Positions 36,486 through 46,064 of a stretch of 64,000 bases of DNA are shown here, one piece after another. The notes beneath the pieces were generated by a model. It was not told the origin of the DNA, ran no database searches, and was given only the letters and a program-made list of their open reading frames with translations. This stretch comes from Rhizobium sp. ACO-34A. GTDB taxonomy: Bacteria; Pseudomonadota; Alphaproteobacteria; Rhizobiales; Rhizobiaceae. The DNA lies in the NCBI GenBank assembly GCA_002600635.1, contig CP021371.1, forward strand, positions 933,001 through 997,000. Direction: 5' to 3'. Within the stretch, counting starts at the first letter, position 1. Each line of letters opens with the position of its first letter. The translations under genes were made by a program, and so were the position numbers.

Positions 36486-39400
36486 TCAGTCGGCGAGAAC
36501 CCGTGGCGAGGGGAAGGTGATCTCGACCAGCGTGCCCTCGTTCGGTGCCGAGGAAATCGAGAAGTTCGCCCGGTTGGCATCGACCATCGCCTTGGTGAGC
36601 GGCAGGCCGAGACCGGTGCCGTCGCCACGATTGCGCGCGCCAGCCGAAACCTGCCGGAAGGGCTTCATGGCCTGTTCGAGCTCCGAACGGGTCATGCCGA
36701 TGCCGGTGTCGCGGATCCTGAGCGCCACGCTGCCGTTTGCCTCATAGGCCGTCGATACGATGATCTGTCCGCCGGATGGGGTGAAGCGGATCGCGTTCGC
36801 CAGAATGTTGAGCACGATCTGCTTGATCGAGCGCAGGTCGGCGACCACGTTCGGAACCGATTGCGACAGCGCCGTGCGGATGATTACCCGCTGGCTGTTG
36901 GCCTGCGGCTGAACGATTGCGACGGCCGCCGAAATCGTTTCGTTCAGGCCGACGGCGGTGAAGTCGAGATCCATCTCGCCCGCCTCGATTTTGGAAATGT
37001 CGAGAAGGTCGTTGACGATATCGAGTACGTGGCGGCCGGAGCGGACGATGTCGTTGGCATATTCATTATAGCGAGGGTGGCCTACGGGTCCGAAATGCTC
37101 GTTGGCCATCATGTCGGCAAAGCCGATGATCGCGTTGAGCGGCGTGCGGATCTCGTGGCTGACGCGGGCCAGGAAGTCTGTCTTGTGGGCGCTGGCCGTT
37201 TCGGCGGCGCGCTTGGCGCTGCGCAGGTCCTCTTCCGTCCGTTTCCACTGGGTGATGTCGCGGATCACGGCGCAGTAGCCGTTGGAGCTTGTCAGCCGGC
37301 CGATGGTCATGAACAGCGGCAGGAAGCCGCCGGATGCCTCGCGGCCGATGACCTCGCGGCCATCGTTCAGCACGCTTGCCACCCCATGGCCGGAAAGTCC
37401 GCCGAGATAGTCGAGGATCGACTTCTGGCTCTCATGGGCAAAGAGCATGACGAAGGGTTTGCCGCGGGTCTCTTCCTCGTCGAAGTTGAAGAGGGCGCTT
37501 GCCGCGCGGTTCATCGAGCGGATGTCACCGTCAGCTCCGAGAATGACGACGCCATCGGTCGCGGTTTCGAGGATCGAGCGGAGTTCATCGACTTCGACCT
37601 GCAGGTGGGCAAGGTGCTCTGCGGCTGCCTGCTGGCCTTGCGGCTCCACGACGGTCGCCGGTTCGGCCGGCTCCCTGGCTCCCCTTCGGATACCGGAACG
37701 AGGGCCAGCATCAACGCGGAGGCGTCGTCGTACTTCACCGATTGCAGACGTGCCGTCACCGGAACGAGCGTGTCGTCGGCCCGCACCAACACAATCTGGC
37801 CGGCTTCGCCGCCAGACTGTGCAAGATCCTGTCGCTGCAGCAGCGCATCGAGACCGCCTATTTCCTGCAACTCGTCGAGTGAGGCATAGCCGGTGAGGGT
37901 CAGAAACTCCGTATTGGCATGGATCAGCCGATCGCCGACATGGACGAGCAGCGCGACCGGCATGAGATCGACGATATCCGCCGTAAGGTTGCTATCGCGC
38001 TTCAATCTTATGACTGAGGCTTCGGTCGAAACCGGCTGCGGCGCATCGGCCGACAGTTCGGCCACGCGTGCGGGGGCTTCGGGTTCGTCGGCCGGAGCCG
38101 GCTCCACGTCAGCAGACGATGAGGTGACTGCCTGTGGCTCGACCTGAGCATCGGCCTTGGTCGTCCCGGTTTCTTCCGGAGGCGTCGCCGGGGCGTCATC
38201 CCTGCGGAGCCTGAGGCCGAGCGGATCGAGCTTGCGGGCGATTTCTTCGAAGGCGGCCTTCTCGCCGATCGTCAGGCCGTCGCGTTCGCGGGCACGGCGT
38301 TCCTCAAGCTGGACCACCTTGTCGGAATGGCGACGGCTCGGGTTTTCCGCGATCTGCAGCGCCGGCGGCTCATAGGCGGGCGTCCGGAAGACGGGTACTT
38401 CCTGAGCGGGAAGCTCGGGCGCGGTTTCGGCGGTTTCATCGACTGGCTCGGCAGAAACATCCTCGGTTACCGGCGCCGCCAGTTCCGATTCGATTTCCGT
38501 CGTTTCCGCAGCGGTCTCCTCGATGGTTGAAACGGCAGGCTCGTCATCCCGCGTCAGAACTTCGGTTTCGACCGGTATGTCTTCCGCAACATCGACCGGG
38601 CTGTCTTCGGCGGCCAGCGCGGCGGGAGCGCCGACTTCCGTTTCAGCCTCCACCTCCGCTTCGACCGCCTTGCCCTGCTCGACGAAGGTCAGGCCGGTGC
38701 GGTTCGGATCTTCGATCGCATCGGCAAAGCGGACGATACCGAAGCCACGAAAGCCGTCGAAATCGCGGCTGCGGGTATAGGTCGGCAGCGCGGCCAGATC
38801 GACCGGCACCATCAGGGTCGTGCCCTCGATCGGCCAGTGGATCGTCTTGCCGGACCAGGTGTCGCGCTTCTTCAGGAGTTCGGCGATCTTGCGGTCCGGG
38901 TCGAGATTGAACAGGGCTGCCAGATCGTTGAAGGCGACGCCGTTGATGTCGGCAGCCCGCGGACCGACCGCCTGGGCAAACTCGTCCGATACGTCGCAGA
39001 AGCGGCCGTCGGCATCGATCTTCCAGACGAAGCGCACCGCCCGCCGCGAGGGCGAAAAGACGAATCCTGATTGCGCCGGCGCAGCCACCGGTTCGGCGGC
39101 GACGGCTTCCGCGGGTGTGACCGTATCCGCGGATGCGGTGGAGATAACCGGTTCGGCAATCGATTCCGGCTCTGCCACTTCAGGCGTTGCCGTGTTCTCG
39201 GGCTCGACAGTCTCCACGACGGATGCAGAAACGTCCGGCGCCTCGTCGACAGGCTTGCTGTCGTCGGTCTCTACCTGTTCCTCAGCCGCAGCCTCGGTCT
39301 CGAAGTCGCCGGAGGCGTCGATGGTCTCTTCCGCCAGTTCCTCGGCGCTCTCCTCGATTTCCTCGATGTCGCCGAGAGCCTCGACCACCTCGGCAAATTC

Positions 39401-40237
39401 GCCGGCGGATGGCTGGATGTCAGCGGACGTCCGGATCTCTTCAGCGACCGGTTCAGCCTCGGGCACGACCTCTGGCACGGGCTCGCTGACGGGCAGGGGC
39501 GCTTCCGGCGTTTCGTCGACAGTTTCGGGTTCGGCCTCATCGTCCTCGAAATCATCCGTCGGGTCCATGGTGCCGAGAATGGTCTCGACCACAAAAAGCA
39601 GATGAAGGGCCGGATCGTCGGAAAGCTTGCCGATCGCCGCCGGCAGGTAGCCGCGTCCCGTGGGTGTCGGCCGCTTGATGAGGTGGTGGGCGTCGGCGCC
39701 GACGAGATTGACCAGCATGCGGGCCGTATGCGGCGTGACACCGAGATCGGTGAAATTCGCGGATGCCGCGACCACAACGCCTTCGCCGTCAAGCACGGCC
39801 ATATGGGTATCCGGATCGTCGAAGCCGGCGAGCATGTCTGCGGCGCGCTCGGCTGTCGTGGCAGTCTTTGCCGCAAGCGGCACCGCCAGCAGCACGACCG
39901 GCTCACCCTTGCGCAGTTCTACCATTTCGACCGAGGCCGTAACCGGAACCCGCTGGAAACCGGAGGCGACACGCATCAAAAGCGGCCTGACGTCGCCGAC
40001 CTTGGAAAGCTGTCGGGCGACACCCTCCAGTTGCCGGAAGGTCACGTCATTGCGGTTCGGGCCGTCCTCGATGAAGTCATAGATGGAGGCATTGCCGAAG
40101 AAGCGCGCGCCGACGCCATTGGCCCACAAGACCTTGTCCAGCGCAGGCGCGAACACCACCAGGGCCTCGCCCCGGGCGAAGCGGGCGCGAACACTCTCGT
40201 GGACTGCGACATCGATGAACGGATACTGAGCGGGCAT
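36486..40237 (-). CDS. cbrA: PAS-domain sensor histidine kinase, CbrA-like, interrupted by a frameshift
   Basis: Two overlapping frames together encode one ~1250-residue kinase. The N-terminal frame (40237 to about 37675) has a PAS-like start (YPFIDVAVHESVRARFARGE) and a very acidic, Glu/Pro-rich middle. More PAS regions follow (VDLMPVALLVHVGDRLIHAN). The C-terminal frame continues with a PAS (TATDGVVILGADGDIRSMNR) and the kinase: H-box FLARVSHEIRTPLNAIIGFA, N-box NILANAIRFTP, DTGIGM and GTGLGLPL. The join is in a G run at 37673-37675; one more G would restore the frame. CbrA of S. meliloti acts in the CtrA cell-cycle pathway and is likewise near a phasin gene. The start is uncertain (ATG 40237 or 40267). 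Confidence 0.8.
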
Positions 40238-40391
40238 CGTGGGACCTGTCTTAGCAATTGCCGGCATGCGCTGCAAATTAACAGATTTTTAATACCTATG
40301 CGCGGGTCCAGGGTCCAGCGAGCGTCCCATGGTTTCGGGGAACAAGGTTAATCCCGGCGCGCTCGAATTGCTACGCGGAAAAAGTGAATGC

Positions 40392-40421
40392 TGCAATGCA
40401 CAAATATATTGCAATGCACAA
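40392..40421. promoter_or_regulatory. Direct repeat TGCAATGCACAA before the phasin gene
   Basis: TGCAATGCACAA occurs at 40392-40403 and again at 40410-40421, 18 bases apart, 74 bases before the phasin start. PhaR, the PHB-responsive repressor, binds TGC/GCA-containing sites before phasin genes in alphaproteobacteria, so these are good operator candidates. Confidence 0.55.
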
Positions 40422-40494
40422 TGAAGGGTGATATATAGAGATTATTAAATGCATTCGAGCCCGCAAACGGGCCTCACAACCGAGGATCACTCAA

Positions 40495-40944
40495 ATGGCA
40501 GCTGCAAATCCCAAGGACGTCTTTTCCTTCTCCGCCTTCGACCCTTCCAAGTTCTCGGAAAGCTTCCGCGACTTCGCTGAAAAGGGCGCCGCTCAGTCCA
40601 AGGAGGCCTTCGCCAAGATGAAGAGCGCCGCCGAAGAAGCGTCGAAGACTGTCGAGACCACCGTGCAGTCGGCGCAGGCCGGTTCCGTCGAACTCGGCCT
40701 CAAGGCCATCGACGCACTCCGCACCAATGCGGACATGTCGCTCTCTCATATGGAAGCGCTGCTTGGCGTGAAGTCGGTCGCAGAACTCGTCGAGCTGCAG
40801 ACCTCCTTCATCCGCAAACAGGCTGAAGTCACGGTCGAGCAGGCCAAGGCCATGCAGGAAGCCGCCAAGAAGATTGCCGAAACCGTCGCCAAGCCGGGCA
40901 AGGAAGCCGTCGAGAAGGTCGTATCCAGCTTCAAGGCTGCCTGA
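40495..40944 (+). CDS. phaP: Phasin (polyhydroxybutyrate granule-associated protein)
   Basis: A 149-residue, almost wholly helical phasin. It has an N-terminal hydrophobic/Phe-rich segment (FSFSAFDPSKFSESFRDFAE) and amphipathic alanine-rich helices (AAEEASKTVETTVQSAQAGS, ALRTNADMSLSHMEALLGV). It ends in a Lys/Ala-rich tail (GKEAVEKVVSSFKAA). Phasins coat polyhydroxybutyrate granules and control their size. Length is normal for rhizobial PhaP. A repeated TGCAATGCACAA motif upstream suggests PhaR control. A terminator follows, and tRNA-His lies downstream. The neighbouring cbrA-like gene is divergent. Confidence 0.93.
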   Translation: MAAANPKDVFSFSAFDPSKFSESFRDFAEKGAAQSKEAFAKMKSAAEEASKTVETTVQSAQAGSVELGLKAIDALRTNADMSLSHMEALLGVKSVAELVELQTSFIRKQAEVTVEQAKAMQEAAKKIAETVAKPGKEAVEKVVSSFKAA

Positions 40945-40972
40945 TCTCCCGAAATTCCTGTCTGAAAACGCC

Positions 40973-41001
40973 AAGGGGTCGGGCCAAGTCCGACCCCTTT
41001 T
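40973..41001 (+). terminator. Intrinsic terminator of the phasin gene
   Basis: A perfect 8-bp stem (ggggtcgg at 40975-40982, ccgacccc at 40990-40997) extended by AA/TT pairs is followed by TTTT. Confidence 0.9.
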
Positions 41002-41080
41002 GCATTTGCTGCAGAAAGAGCTTGAAAAAGAAAGCGACTACCCGTATGTGACGCCTCACGACGTTCAAAACGTCAGATGT

Positions 41081-41157
41081 GCGGTTGTAGCTCAGTTGGT
41101 TAGAGCGCAGGTTTGTGGCACCTGAGGTCGGAGGTTCGAGACCCCCCAACCGTACCA
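41081..41157 (+). tRNA. tRNA-His (GTG)
   Basis: A full cloverleaf: acceptor gcggttg/caaccgt, D-arm gctcagttggttagagc, and anticodon stem caggt/acctg with loop ttGTGgc (anticodon at 41115-41117). T-arm ggagg-ttcgaga-ccccc and an encoded CCA complete it. The base before position 1 is T and the discriminator is A, so the usual encoded G-1:C73 pair is absent. That is a known peculiarity of many alphaproteobacterial tRNA-His genes. Confidence 0.96.
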
Positions 41158-41261
41158 TTTTCTCCAAATCATAATGATTTTCCTGATGCCGATGCCGGAT
41201 TATCTCCGTCTCGCTGTTTAAAGCCGTCAGCATTCTTTCAAAAATATCTCGCGAATGCCTC

Positions 41262-41292
41262 TTGCACCTCTAGTGACTAGAGGTCCTAGAAC
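41262..41292 (+). promoter_or_regulatory. MerR-family (CadR/PbrR/CueR-type) promoter-operator
   Basis: A -35 TTGCAC (41262-41267) and a -10 TAGAAC (41287-41292) are separated by 19 bases, the over-long spacing typical of MerR-activated promoters. Between them lies the perfect dyad ACCTCTAGTGACTAGAGGT (41266-41284), very like CadR/PbrR operators. No merR-type gene is in the window. Confidence 0.82.
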
Positions 41293-41315
41293 GTCCCTCA
41301 TAGGAATGAGGTACG

Positions 41316-43667
41316 ATGATGAGCGATGCAAAGCAGACCCGTTTCAGGGTGGAAGGCATGGATTGCGCCTCCTGCGCTTCCAAGATCGATACGGCCGTGC
41401 GCCGCATGCCGGGTGTCTCCGATGTCTCCGTCTCGGTGACGCGGGCGACGATGACGGTCAGCCATGATGCGACCAGCGATATCGAGGCCATCGGCCGGAA
41501 GGTGAAGGGGCTGGGTTATCCCGCAACGCCGCTTCCCGCTGCGGAAGAAAAGCCCGTCGAACATGAACACGGCCCGTCCTGCTCTCACGATCCCGACCGT
41601 GCTCATGGTGAGGGTCACGATCATTCCGACCATGCCTGCTGCGGCCACGATCATGGGCATCGTCATGACCACGATGACCACGGCCATGAGGAACATGACC
41701 ATGACCACGGAAAGACCGGCGGCCATGGACATGACCACGCGGCCAGCGCTGCCCCGGCGGCAGGTAGCATCGAAGGTCTGCATGGACACGATCATGGACC
41801 TTCCGATGGCCCGTGGTGGCGGAGCAAAAAGGGTCGGCTGACGATCTTCGCCGGCCTCGCGCTGGTTGCGGCCTATGCGGTCGGCCTCGTCTTTCCTGAA
41901 ATCCAGACCTACGCCTTCGTGGTCGCGATGCTGGTCGGCCTCGTGCCGATTGCCCGCCGTGCCATGATGGCGGCACTTGCCGGAACGCCATTCTCGATCG
42001 AGATGCTGATGACCATTGCCGCCGTCGGCGCATTGATCATCAATGCCACCGAGGAAGCGGCCGCCGTCGTCTTCCTTTTCCTCGTCGGCGAGCTGCTGGA
42101 AGGCGTTGCCGCCGGCAAGGCGCGCGCCAGCATCAATGCGCTGACCGAACTGGTGCCGAAGACCGCGTTGCTGGAAGAAAACGGCAAGACCCGCGAAGTT
42201 CCCGCCGAATCGCTCGGAGTCGGCTCGGTTATTCTCGTTCGCCCCGGCGACCGGATTTCCGCCGATGGCGTGATCGTATCGGGCGAAAGCGCAATCGACG
42301 AAGCTCCGGTAACGGGCGAAAGCACGCCGGTGCGCAAGGGGCTCGACGACAGCGTTTTCGCCGGCACGGTCAATGGCGATGCGGCGCTGAGGGTCCGCGT
42401 GACTGCGGCTGCTGCCGACAACACCATCGCCCGCGTGGTCAAGCTGGTCGAGGAAGCCCAGGAGTCCAAGGCTCCGACCGAGCGCTTCATCGACCGCTTC
42501 TCGCGCTACTACACCCCGGGTGTCGTGGTGGTCGCGGCGCTGGTCGCTATCCTGCCGCCGCTCGTGGCCGGTGCCGATTGGGGCGAATGGATCTACAAGG
42601 GGCTCGCCATCCTGCTGATCGGCTGCCCCTGTGCGCTGGTGATTTCCACGCCCGCCGCTATCGCTGCATCGCTTTCCTCCGGTGCTCGTCGCGGCTTGCT
42701 GATGAAGGGCGGAACGGTTCTGGAAGGTCTCGGCCGGTTGACGGCCGTGGCTCTGGACAAGACCGGCACGCTCACCGAGGGCAAGCCGAAGGTGACTGAC
42801 GTCGTGCCCGCCGGCAGGTCCGCCGCCGAGGTGATCCGGCTGGCTGCAGCACTCGAAGTGGGCTCCAGCCATCCTCTGGCGCTCGCCGTGCTGGAAAGGG
42901 CGACGGCTGACGGTGTCGACATTCCTCCGGCCTCGAATGCCAGGGCCCATGGCGGCAAGGGTGTTTCCGCCACGGTCGAGGGCGTCGAGATCTTCTTCGG
43001 CTCGCCGAAGGCAGCCGCGGAAATGGCGGCTATCTCCGAGGAGCAGTTGCAGGCAATCGCGGCCCTCAACGACGATGGCAAGACCGTCTCGGCGCTTGTC
43101 AACGGCGGCGAACTCGTCGGCCTCATCGCCATGCGCGACGAACCGCGGGCAGATGCGGTCGAGGGGCTGAAGGCACTTTCGGATGCGGGTATCAAGACCA
43201 TCATGCTGACCGGCGACAACCGGCGCACGGCGGAAGCCATCGGTGCCGAACTCGGGATCGAGGTTCGCGCCGAACTGATGCCCGAGGACAAGCAGCGCAT
43301 CGTCGGAGAGTTGCAGAGGGAAGGCCTTGTGGTCGGCAAGGTCGGCGACGGCATCAACGACGCCCCGGCGCTCGCCGCCGCCAATGTCGGCATCGCCATG
43401 GGCGGTGGCACCGATGTCGCGCTGGAAACCGCGGACGCGGCGATCCTGCACGGCCGTGTCGGCGACGTCGCGAAGATGGTGGAGCTGTCGAAGCGGACGA
43501 TGCGCAATATCGTCCAGAACATCGCCATCTCGCTCGGCCTGAAGGTGGTCTTTCTCGTGACGACGATCCTCGGTATAACGGGATTGTGGCCGGCGATCCT
43601 GGCCGATACCGGGGCGACGGTGCTGGTGACGATGAACGCTCTGCGTCTGTTGCGACCCGTCCGGTAG
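41316..43667 (+). CDS. Heavy-metal translocating P1B-type ATPase (ZntA/CadA-like)
   Basis: A 783-residue metal-exporting ATPase. Domains in order: an HMA domain with GMDCASC at 14-20, and a very His/Asp-rich linker (about 82-150, several HDHDDHGHEEHDHDHG-type tracts). Transmembrane helices follow, with the transport motif CPC (IGCPCALVIS, near 433), phosphorylation motif DKTGTLTEG near 480, MLTGDNRRTAEAIG near 630 and GDGINDAPAL near 680. CPC plus this HMA type suggests Zn/Cd/Pb export. The MerR-type promoter directly upstream fits metal-induced expression. An ATG at 41319 is an alternative start. Confidence 0.93.
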   Translation: MMSDAKQTRFRVEGMDCASCASKIDTAVRRMPGVSDVSVSVTRATMTVSHDATSDIEAIGRKVKGLGYPATPLPAAEEKPVEHEHGPSCSHDPDRAHGEGHDHSDHACCGHDHGHRHDHDDHGHEEHDHDHGKTGGHGHDHAASAAPAAGSIEGLHGHDHGPSDGPWWRSKKGRLTIFAGLALVAAYAVGLVFPEIQTYAFVVAMLVGLVPIARRAMMAALAGTPFSIEMLMTIAAVGALIINATEEAAAVVFLFLVGELLEGVAAGKARASINALTELVPKTALLEENGKTREVPAESLGVGSVILVRPGDRISADGVIVSGESAIDEAPVTGESTPVRKGLDDSVFAGTVNGDAALRVRVTAAAADNTIARVVKLVEEAQESKAPTERFIDRFSRYYTPGVVVVAALVAILPPLVAGADWGEWIYKGLAILLIGCPCALVISTPAAIAASLSSGARRGLLMKGGTVLEGLGRLTAVALDKTGTLTEGKPKVTDVVPAGRSAAEVIRLAAALEVGSSHPLALAVLERATADGVDIPPASNARAHGGKGVSATVEGVEIFFGSPKAAAEMAAISEEQLQAIAALNDDGKTVSALVNGGELVGLIAMRDEPRADAVEGLKALSDAGIKTIMLTGDNRRTAEAIGAELGIEVRAELMPEDKQRIVGELQREGLVVGKVGDGINDAPALAAANVGIAMGGGTDVALETADAAILHGRVGDVAKMVELSKRTMRNIVQNIAISLGLKVVFLVTTILGITGLWPAILADTGATVLVTMNALRLLRPVR

Positions 43668-43924
43668 GGCAGGGAGTGCCTTGCAAAGAGCTTGGGGGCC
43701 GATCTGACGTATATGTGATCGGCTCCGGCCATGCCTGCAGTTACAAGGGCTTGCGGATGTCGCGGCGGCGGGTTTTAGATCCTGCTCACGCATGTCGGGC
43801 GGGCGATGTCGCTGGTTAACGGGCAATTAATCCAACTGTACGACCCTGTCCGGAGTGACATCCGTATCGCGGTCGTCCGATATTCGATCGGTCCGATGCC
43901 GCAAACGGCTTTCATTGGATAGTG

Positions 43925-45025
43925 ATGATGTTATCGACTGCCTCATTTCGTCTTCCGGTCGCAACCCTGAAAAGGGTCGCCGCAAAATCGGTTATCGCGG
44001 CCGCGGTTGCGGTGCTTCTGTCGGGTTGCGTGGCCGATGGTCTCGATGATCTGTCGAAGTCGGCCCCCCAGCTTTCGAGCAAGACGATTGCCGAAATGAA
44101 GAAGAAAAAGATGTCGCCGACCAGCCCGGTGCTGGTGCGCATCTTCAAGCAGGAAAGTGAGCTGGAAGTCTGGAAGGTCGATGCCAGCGGCCAGTATGCC
44201 TTGTTCAAGGCCTATCCGATGTGCCGCTGGTCGGGAAAACTCGGCCCGAAGATGACCAATGGCGACCGTCAGGCGCCGGAGGGTTTCTACCATGTCTCCG
44301 CCGGCATGCTGAACCCGAACTCCCAGTATTACGTGTCCTTCAACCTCGGCTATCCCAACCGGCTTGAATCGGCGCTCGGCTATACCGGCGATGCGCTGAT
44401 GGTGCATGGAGCATGTTCTTCTTCCGGCTGCTATGCCATGACCGACCAGGGCGTGGGCGAGATCTACGCCATCGTGCAGAAAGCGCTGGCCGGCGGGCAG
44501 GAGCGTTTCCAGGTTCAGGCCTATCCCTTCCGCATGACCGCCGATAACATGGCGTTCCACAAGGACGATCCAAACCTGCCGTTCTGGCGCACGTTGAAGC
44601 AGGGCTATGACGTCTTCGAATTTACGCGTCGCCAGCCCAAGGTGTCCGTCTGCGGCCGCCGCTATGTCTTCAATACCGAATTCGAAGGCGGCGAGCCGGC
44701 CGATCCGCTGGCGGCTTGCCCGGCTGCCATGCCGGCTGCCGATGCCGGTCTTGTGGCGAAGCTGGAAGCTGAGAACAGGAAGGTCGAGAGCGCCATGGCG
44801 TCGGGGAAATCGTCGGTCGTCTCGGCTTACGTGGATGGCGGCATGCATCCGAGCTTTCGCGCGCTTCTGAAGAAGAACGGCGCAAACAAGATGGCGGCCA
44901 GCATTTCGGGCATCAAGTATCCGGTCAGCCGGCCGGATGCGGCGCTGGCCGACCCTTATGCCGGCCCCTCGATCTGGAAGCCGGCGGCAAAACCTGAAGA
45001 CTCGAACTCGACGTCCGACCGCTGA
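43925..45025 (+). CDS. L,D-transpeptidase family lipoprotein (YafK-like)
   Basis: A 366-residue protein with a lipoprotein-type signal (VAVLLSGCVAD, lipobox LSGC). The YkuD/YafK catalytic domain follows at about 60-220. The active-site motif is MVHGACSSSGCYAMTD near 160, with catalytic His and Cys in the order HGxCxSxGCYAM typical of YafK. YafK-like enzymes cut or make links between peptidoglycan and envelope proteins. A basic KKKKM stretch precedes the domain. The Ala-rich C-terminal third is of unknown role. The start is one of several ATGs at 43925-43928 (or GTG 43922). It abuts the convergent LysR gene with no gap. Confidence 0.87.
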   Translation: MMLSTASFRLPVATLKRVAAKSVIAAAVAVLLSGCVADGLDDLSKSAPQLSSKTIAEMKKKKMSPTSPVLVRIFKQESELEVWKVDASGQYALFKAYPMCRWSGKLGPKMTNGDRQAPEGFYHVSAGMLNPNSQYYVSFNLGYPNRLESALGYTGDALMVHGACSSSGCYAMTDQGVGEIYAIVQKALAGGQERFQVQAYPFRMTADNMAFHKDDPNLPFWRTLKQGYDVFEFTRRQPKVSVCGRRYVFNTEFEGGEPADPLAACPAAMPAADAGLVAKLEAENRKVESAMASGKSSVVSAYVDGGMHPSFRALLKKNGANKMAASISGIKYPVSRPDAALADPYAGPSIWKPAAKPEDSNSTSDR

Positions 45026-45958
45026 TCAGCTCAGGCCGAGCTTGCCTGATGCGGCCCGGTCGAGATCGTCCACCTGACCCAGCATCCAGTTGCAGAAGTC
45101 GAGGCTTGCCGGCTTCTTCATCCGTCCCTCCGGCAGCACGAGGAAATAGGCGTTGTCGGTCTTCATGGGACGGTCGATGATGATCCTGAGGCGTCCGTCG
45201 GCAAGCTCCTGCTCGATCAGGTAGCGCGGCACCAGCGCATAGCCGAGACCCGCGACGGCGGCCTCGATGATCATGGCGAACTGGTCGAAGCGGTTGCCGC
45301 GATAGGGACTTTCCAGCTCGATGTCATTGGCAAGCGACCATTCCGCCCAGAGTTTCGGCCGGGTGGCGAGGTGCAGCAGCGGCCGGTGGCGAAGGTGCCT
45401 GAGGTCATCATCCCCGATTCCGTTCAGCGCTGCGGGGCTTGCCACCGGAACGATCCATTCGCTGCACAGGAAATGGCAGGTGGCCCGCGCCCAGACCGGC
45501 TGGCCGTAATGAATGGCGATATCGAAATCCTCCTCCTCGAAATCGAAGGGAGAAGATCGGGATTCGATGTTCAGGCTCTTGCCGGGGTAGCGCCTTGCAA
45601 AATCCGAGAGCCGGGGAATGAGCCAGCGGCTGCCGAAGGTCGGAAGTGTGGCGATGGAAAGCTGATGCTCCGATTGCGCCGACGCCATCGCCCTCAGCAT
45701 CATTTCCTCGGTCTGCTGCAGGATCTTGCGCACCTGCGGCAGCAGGCGCTGGCCGTCGCTGGAAAGCACCACGCGCTGGCGCACCCGGTCGAACAGCAGA
45801 AGCCCGAGCTGTGTTTCGAGATCCTTGACCTGGCGGCTCACCGCGCTCTGGGTCAGGTTCAGTTCATTGGCGGCCTGGGTCACGCTGCCATGGCGGGCAA
45901 CGCATTCGAAGGCCTGCAGCGTGGTGGCGTCGGGAATGGTACGGCGGCTCAGAGTCAT
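45026..45958 (-). CDS. LysR-family regulator (GcvA-like), divergent from hglS operon
   Basis: A 310-residue LysR regulator of the GcvA-like branch. The HTH occupies residues 12-70 (AFECVARHGSVTQAANELNL, then TQSAVSRQVKDLETQLG). The effector domain starts near 95 (LSIATLPTFGSRWLIPRLSD), includes DFDIAIHYG near 150, and closes with AAVAGLGYALVPRYLIEQEL. It stands 106 bases from the divergent hglS-FAD oxidase-aminotransferase operon and is most likely its regulator. The effector might be 2-aminoadipate or 2-oxoadipate, by inference. It is convergent with the L,D-transpeptidase. Confidence 0.9.
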   Translation of the reverse strand: MTLSRRTIPDATTLQAFECVARHGSVTQAANELNLTQSAVSRQVKDLETQLGLLLFDRVRQRVVLSSDGQRLLPQVRKILQQTEEMMLRAMASAQSEHQLSIATLPTFGSRWLIPRLSDFARRYPGKSLNIESRSSPFDFEEEDFDIAIHYGQPVWARATCHFLCSEWIVPVASPAALNGIGDDDLRHLRHRPLLHLATRPKLWAEWSLANDIELESPYRGNRFDQFAMIIEAAVAGLGYALVPRYLIEQELADGRLRIIIDRPMKTDNAYFLVLPEGRMKKPASLDFCNWMLGQVDDLDRAASGKLGLS

Positions 45959-46064
45959 TCGGTTTTCGCATCAAGTCATTGACATTCGTCAGCATCATTT
46001 GGATTTCTGTAAGGGTATAAGCCATTTTACGAATGATCCAGCCGTATTTCGTGGAGCAGCCCAG

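Noticed and set aside
43696..43727. gccgatc/gatcggc inverted repeat after the metal ATPase
   Set aside because: The loop is long and no T-run follows on either strand, so I do not call a terminator.
45726..46064. Upstream extension of the hglS frame
   Set aside because: It overlaps the LysR gene antisense and lacks HglS-like sequence; the ATG at 46065 has a proper ribosome-binding site.
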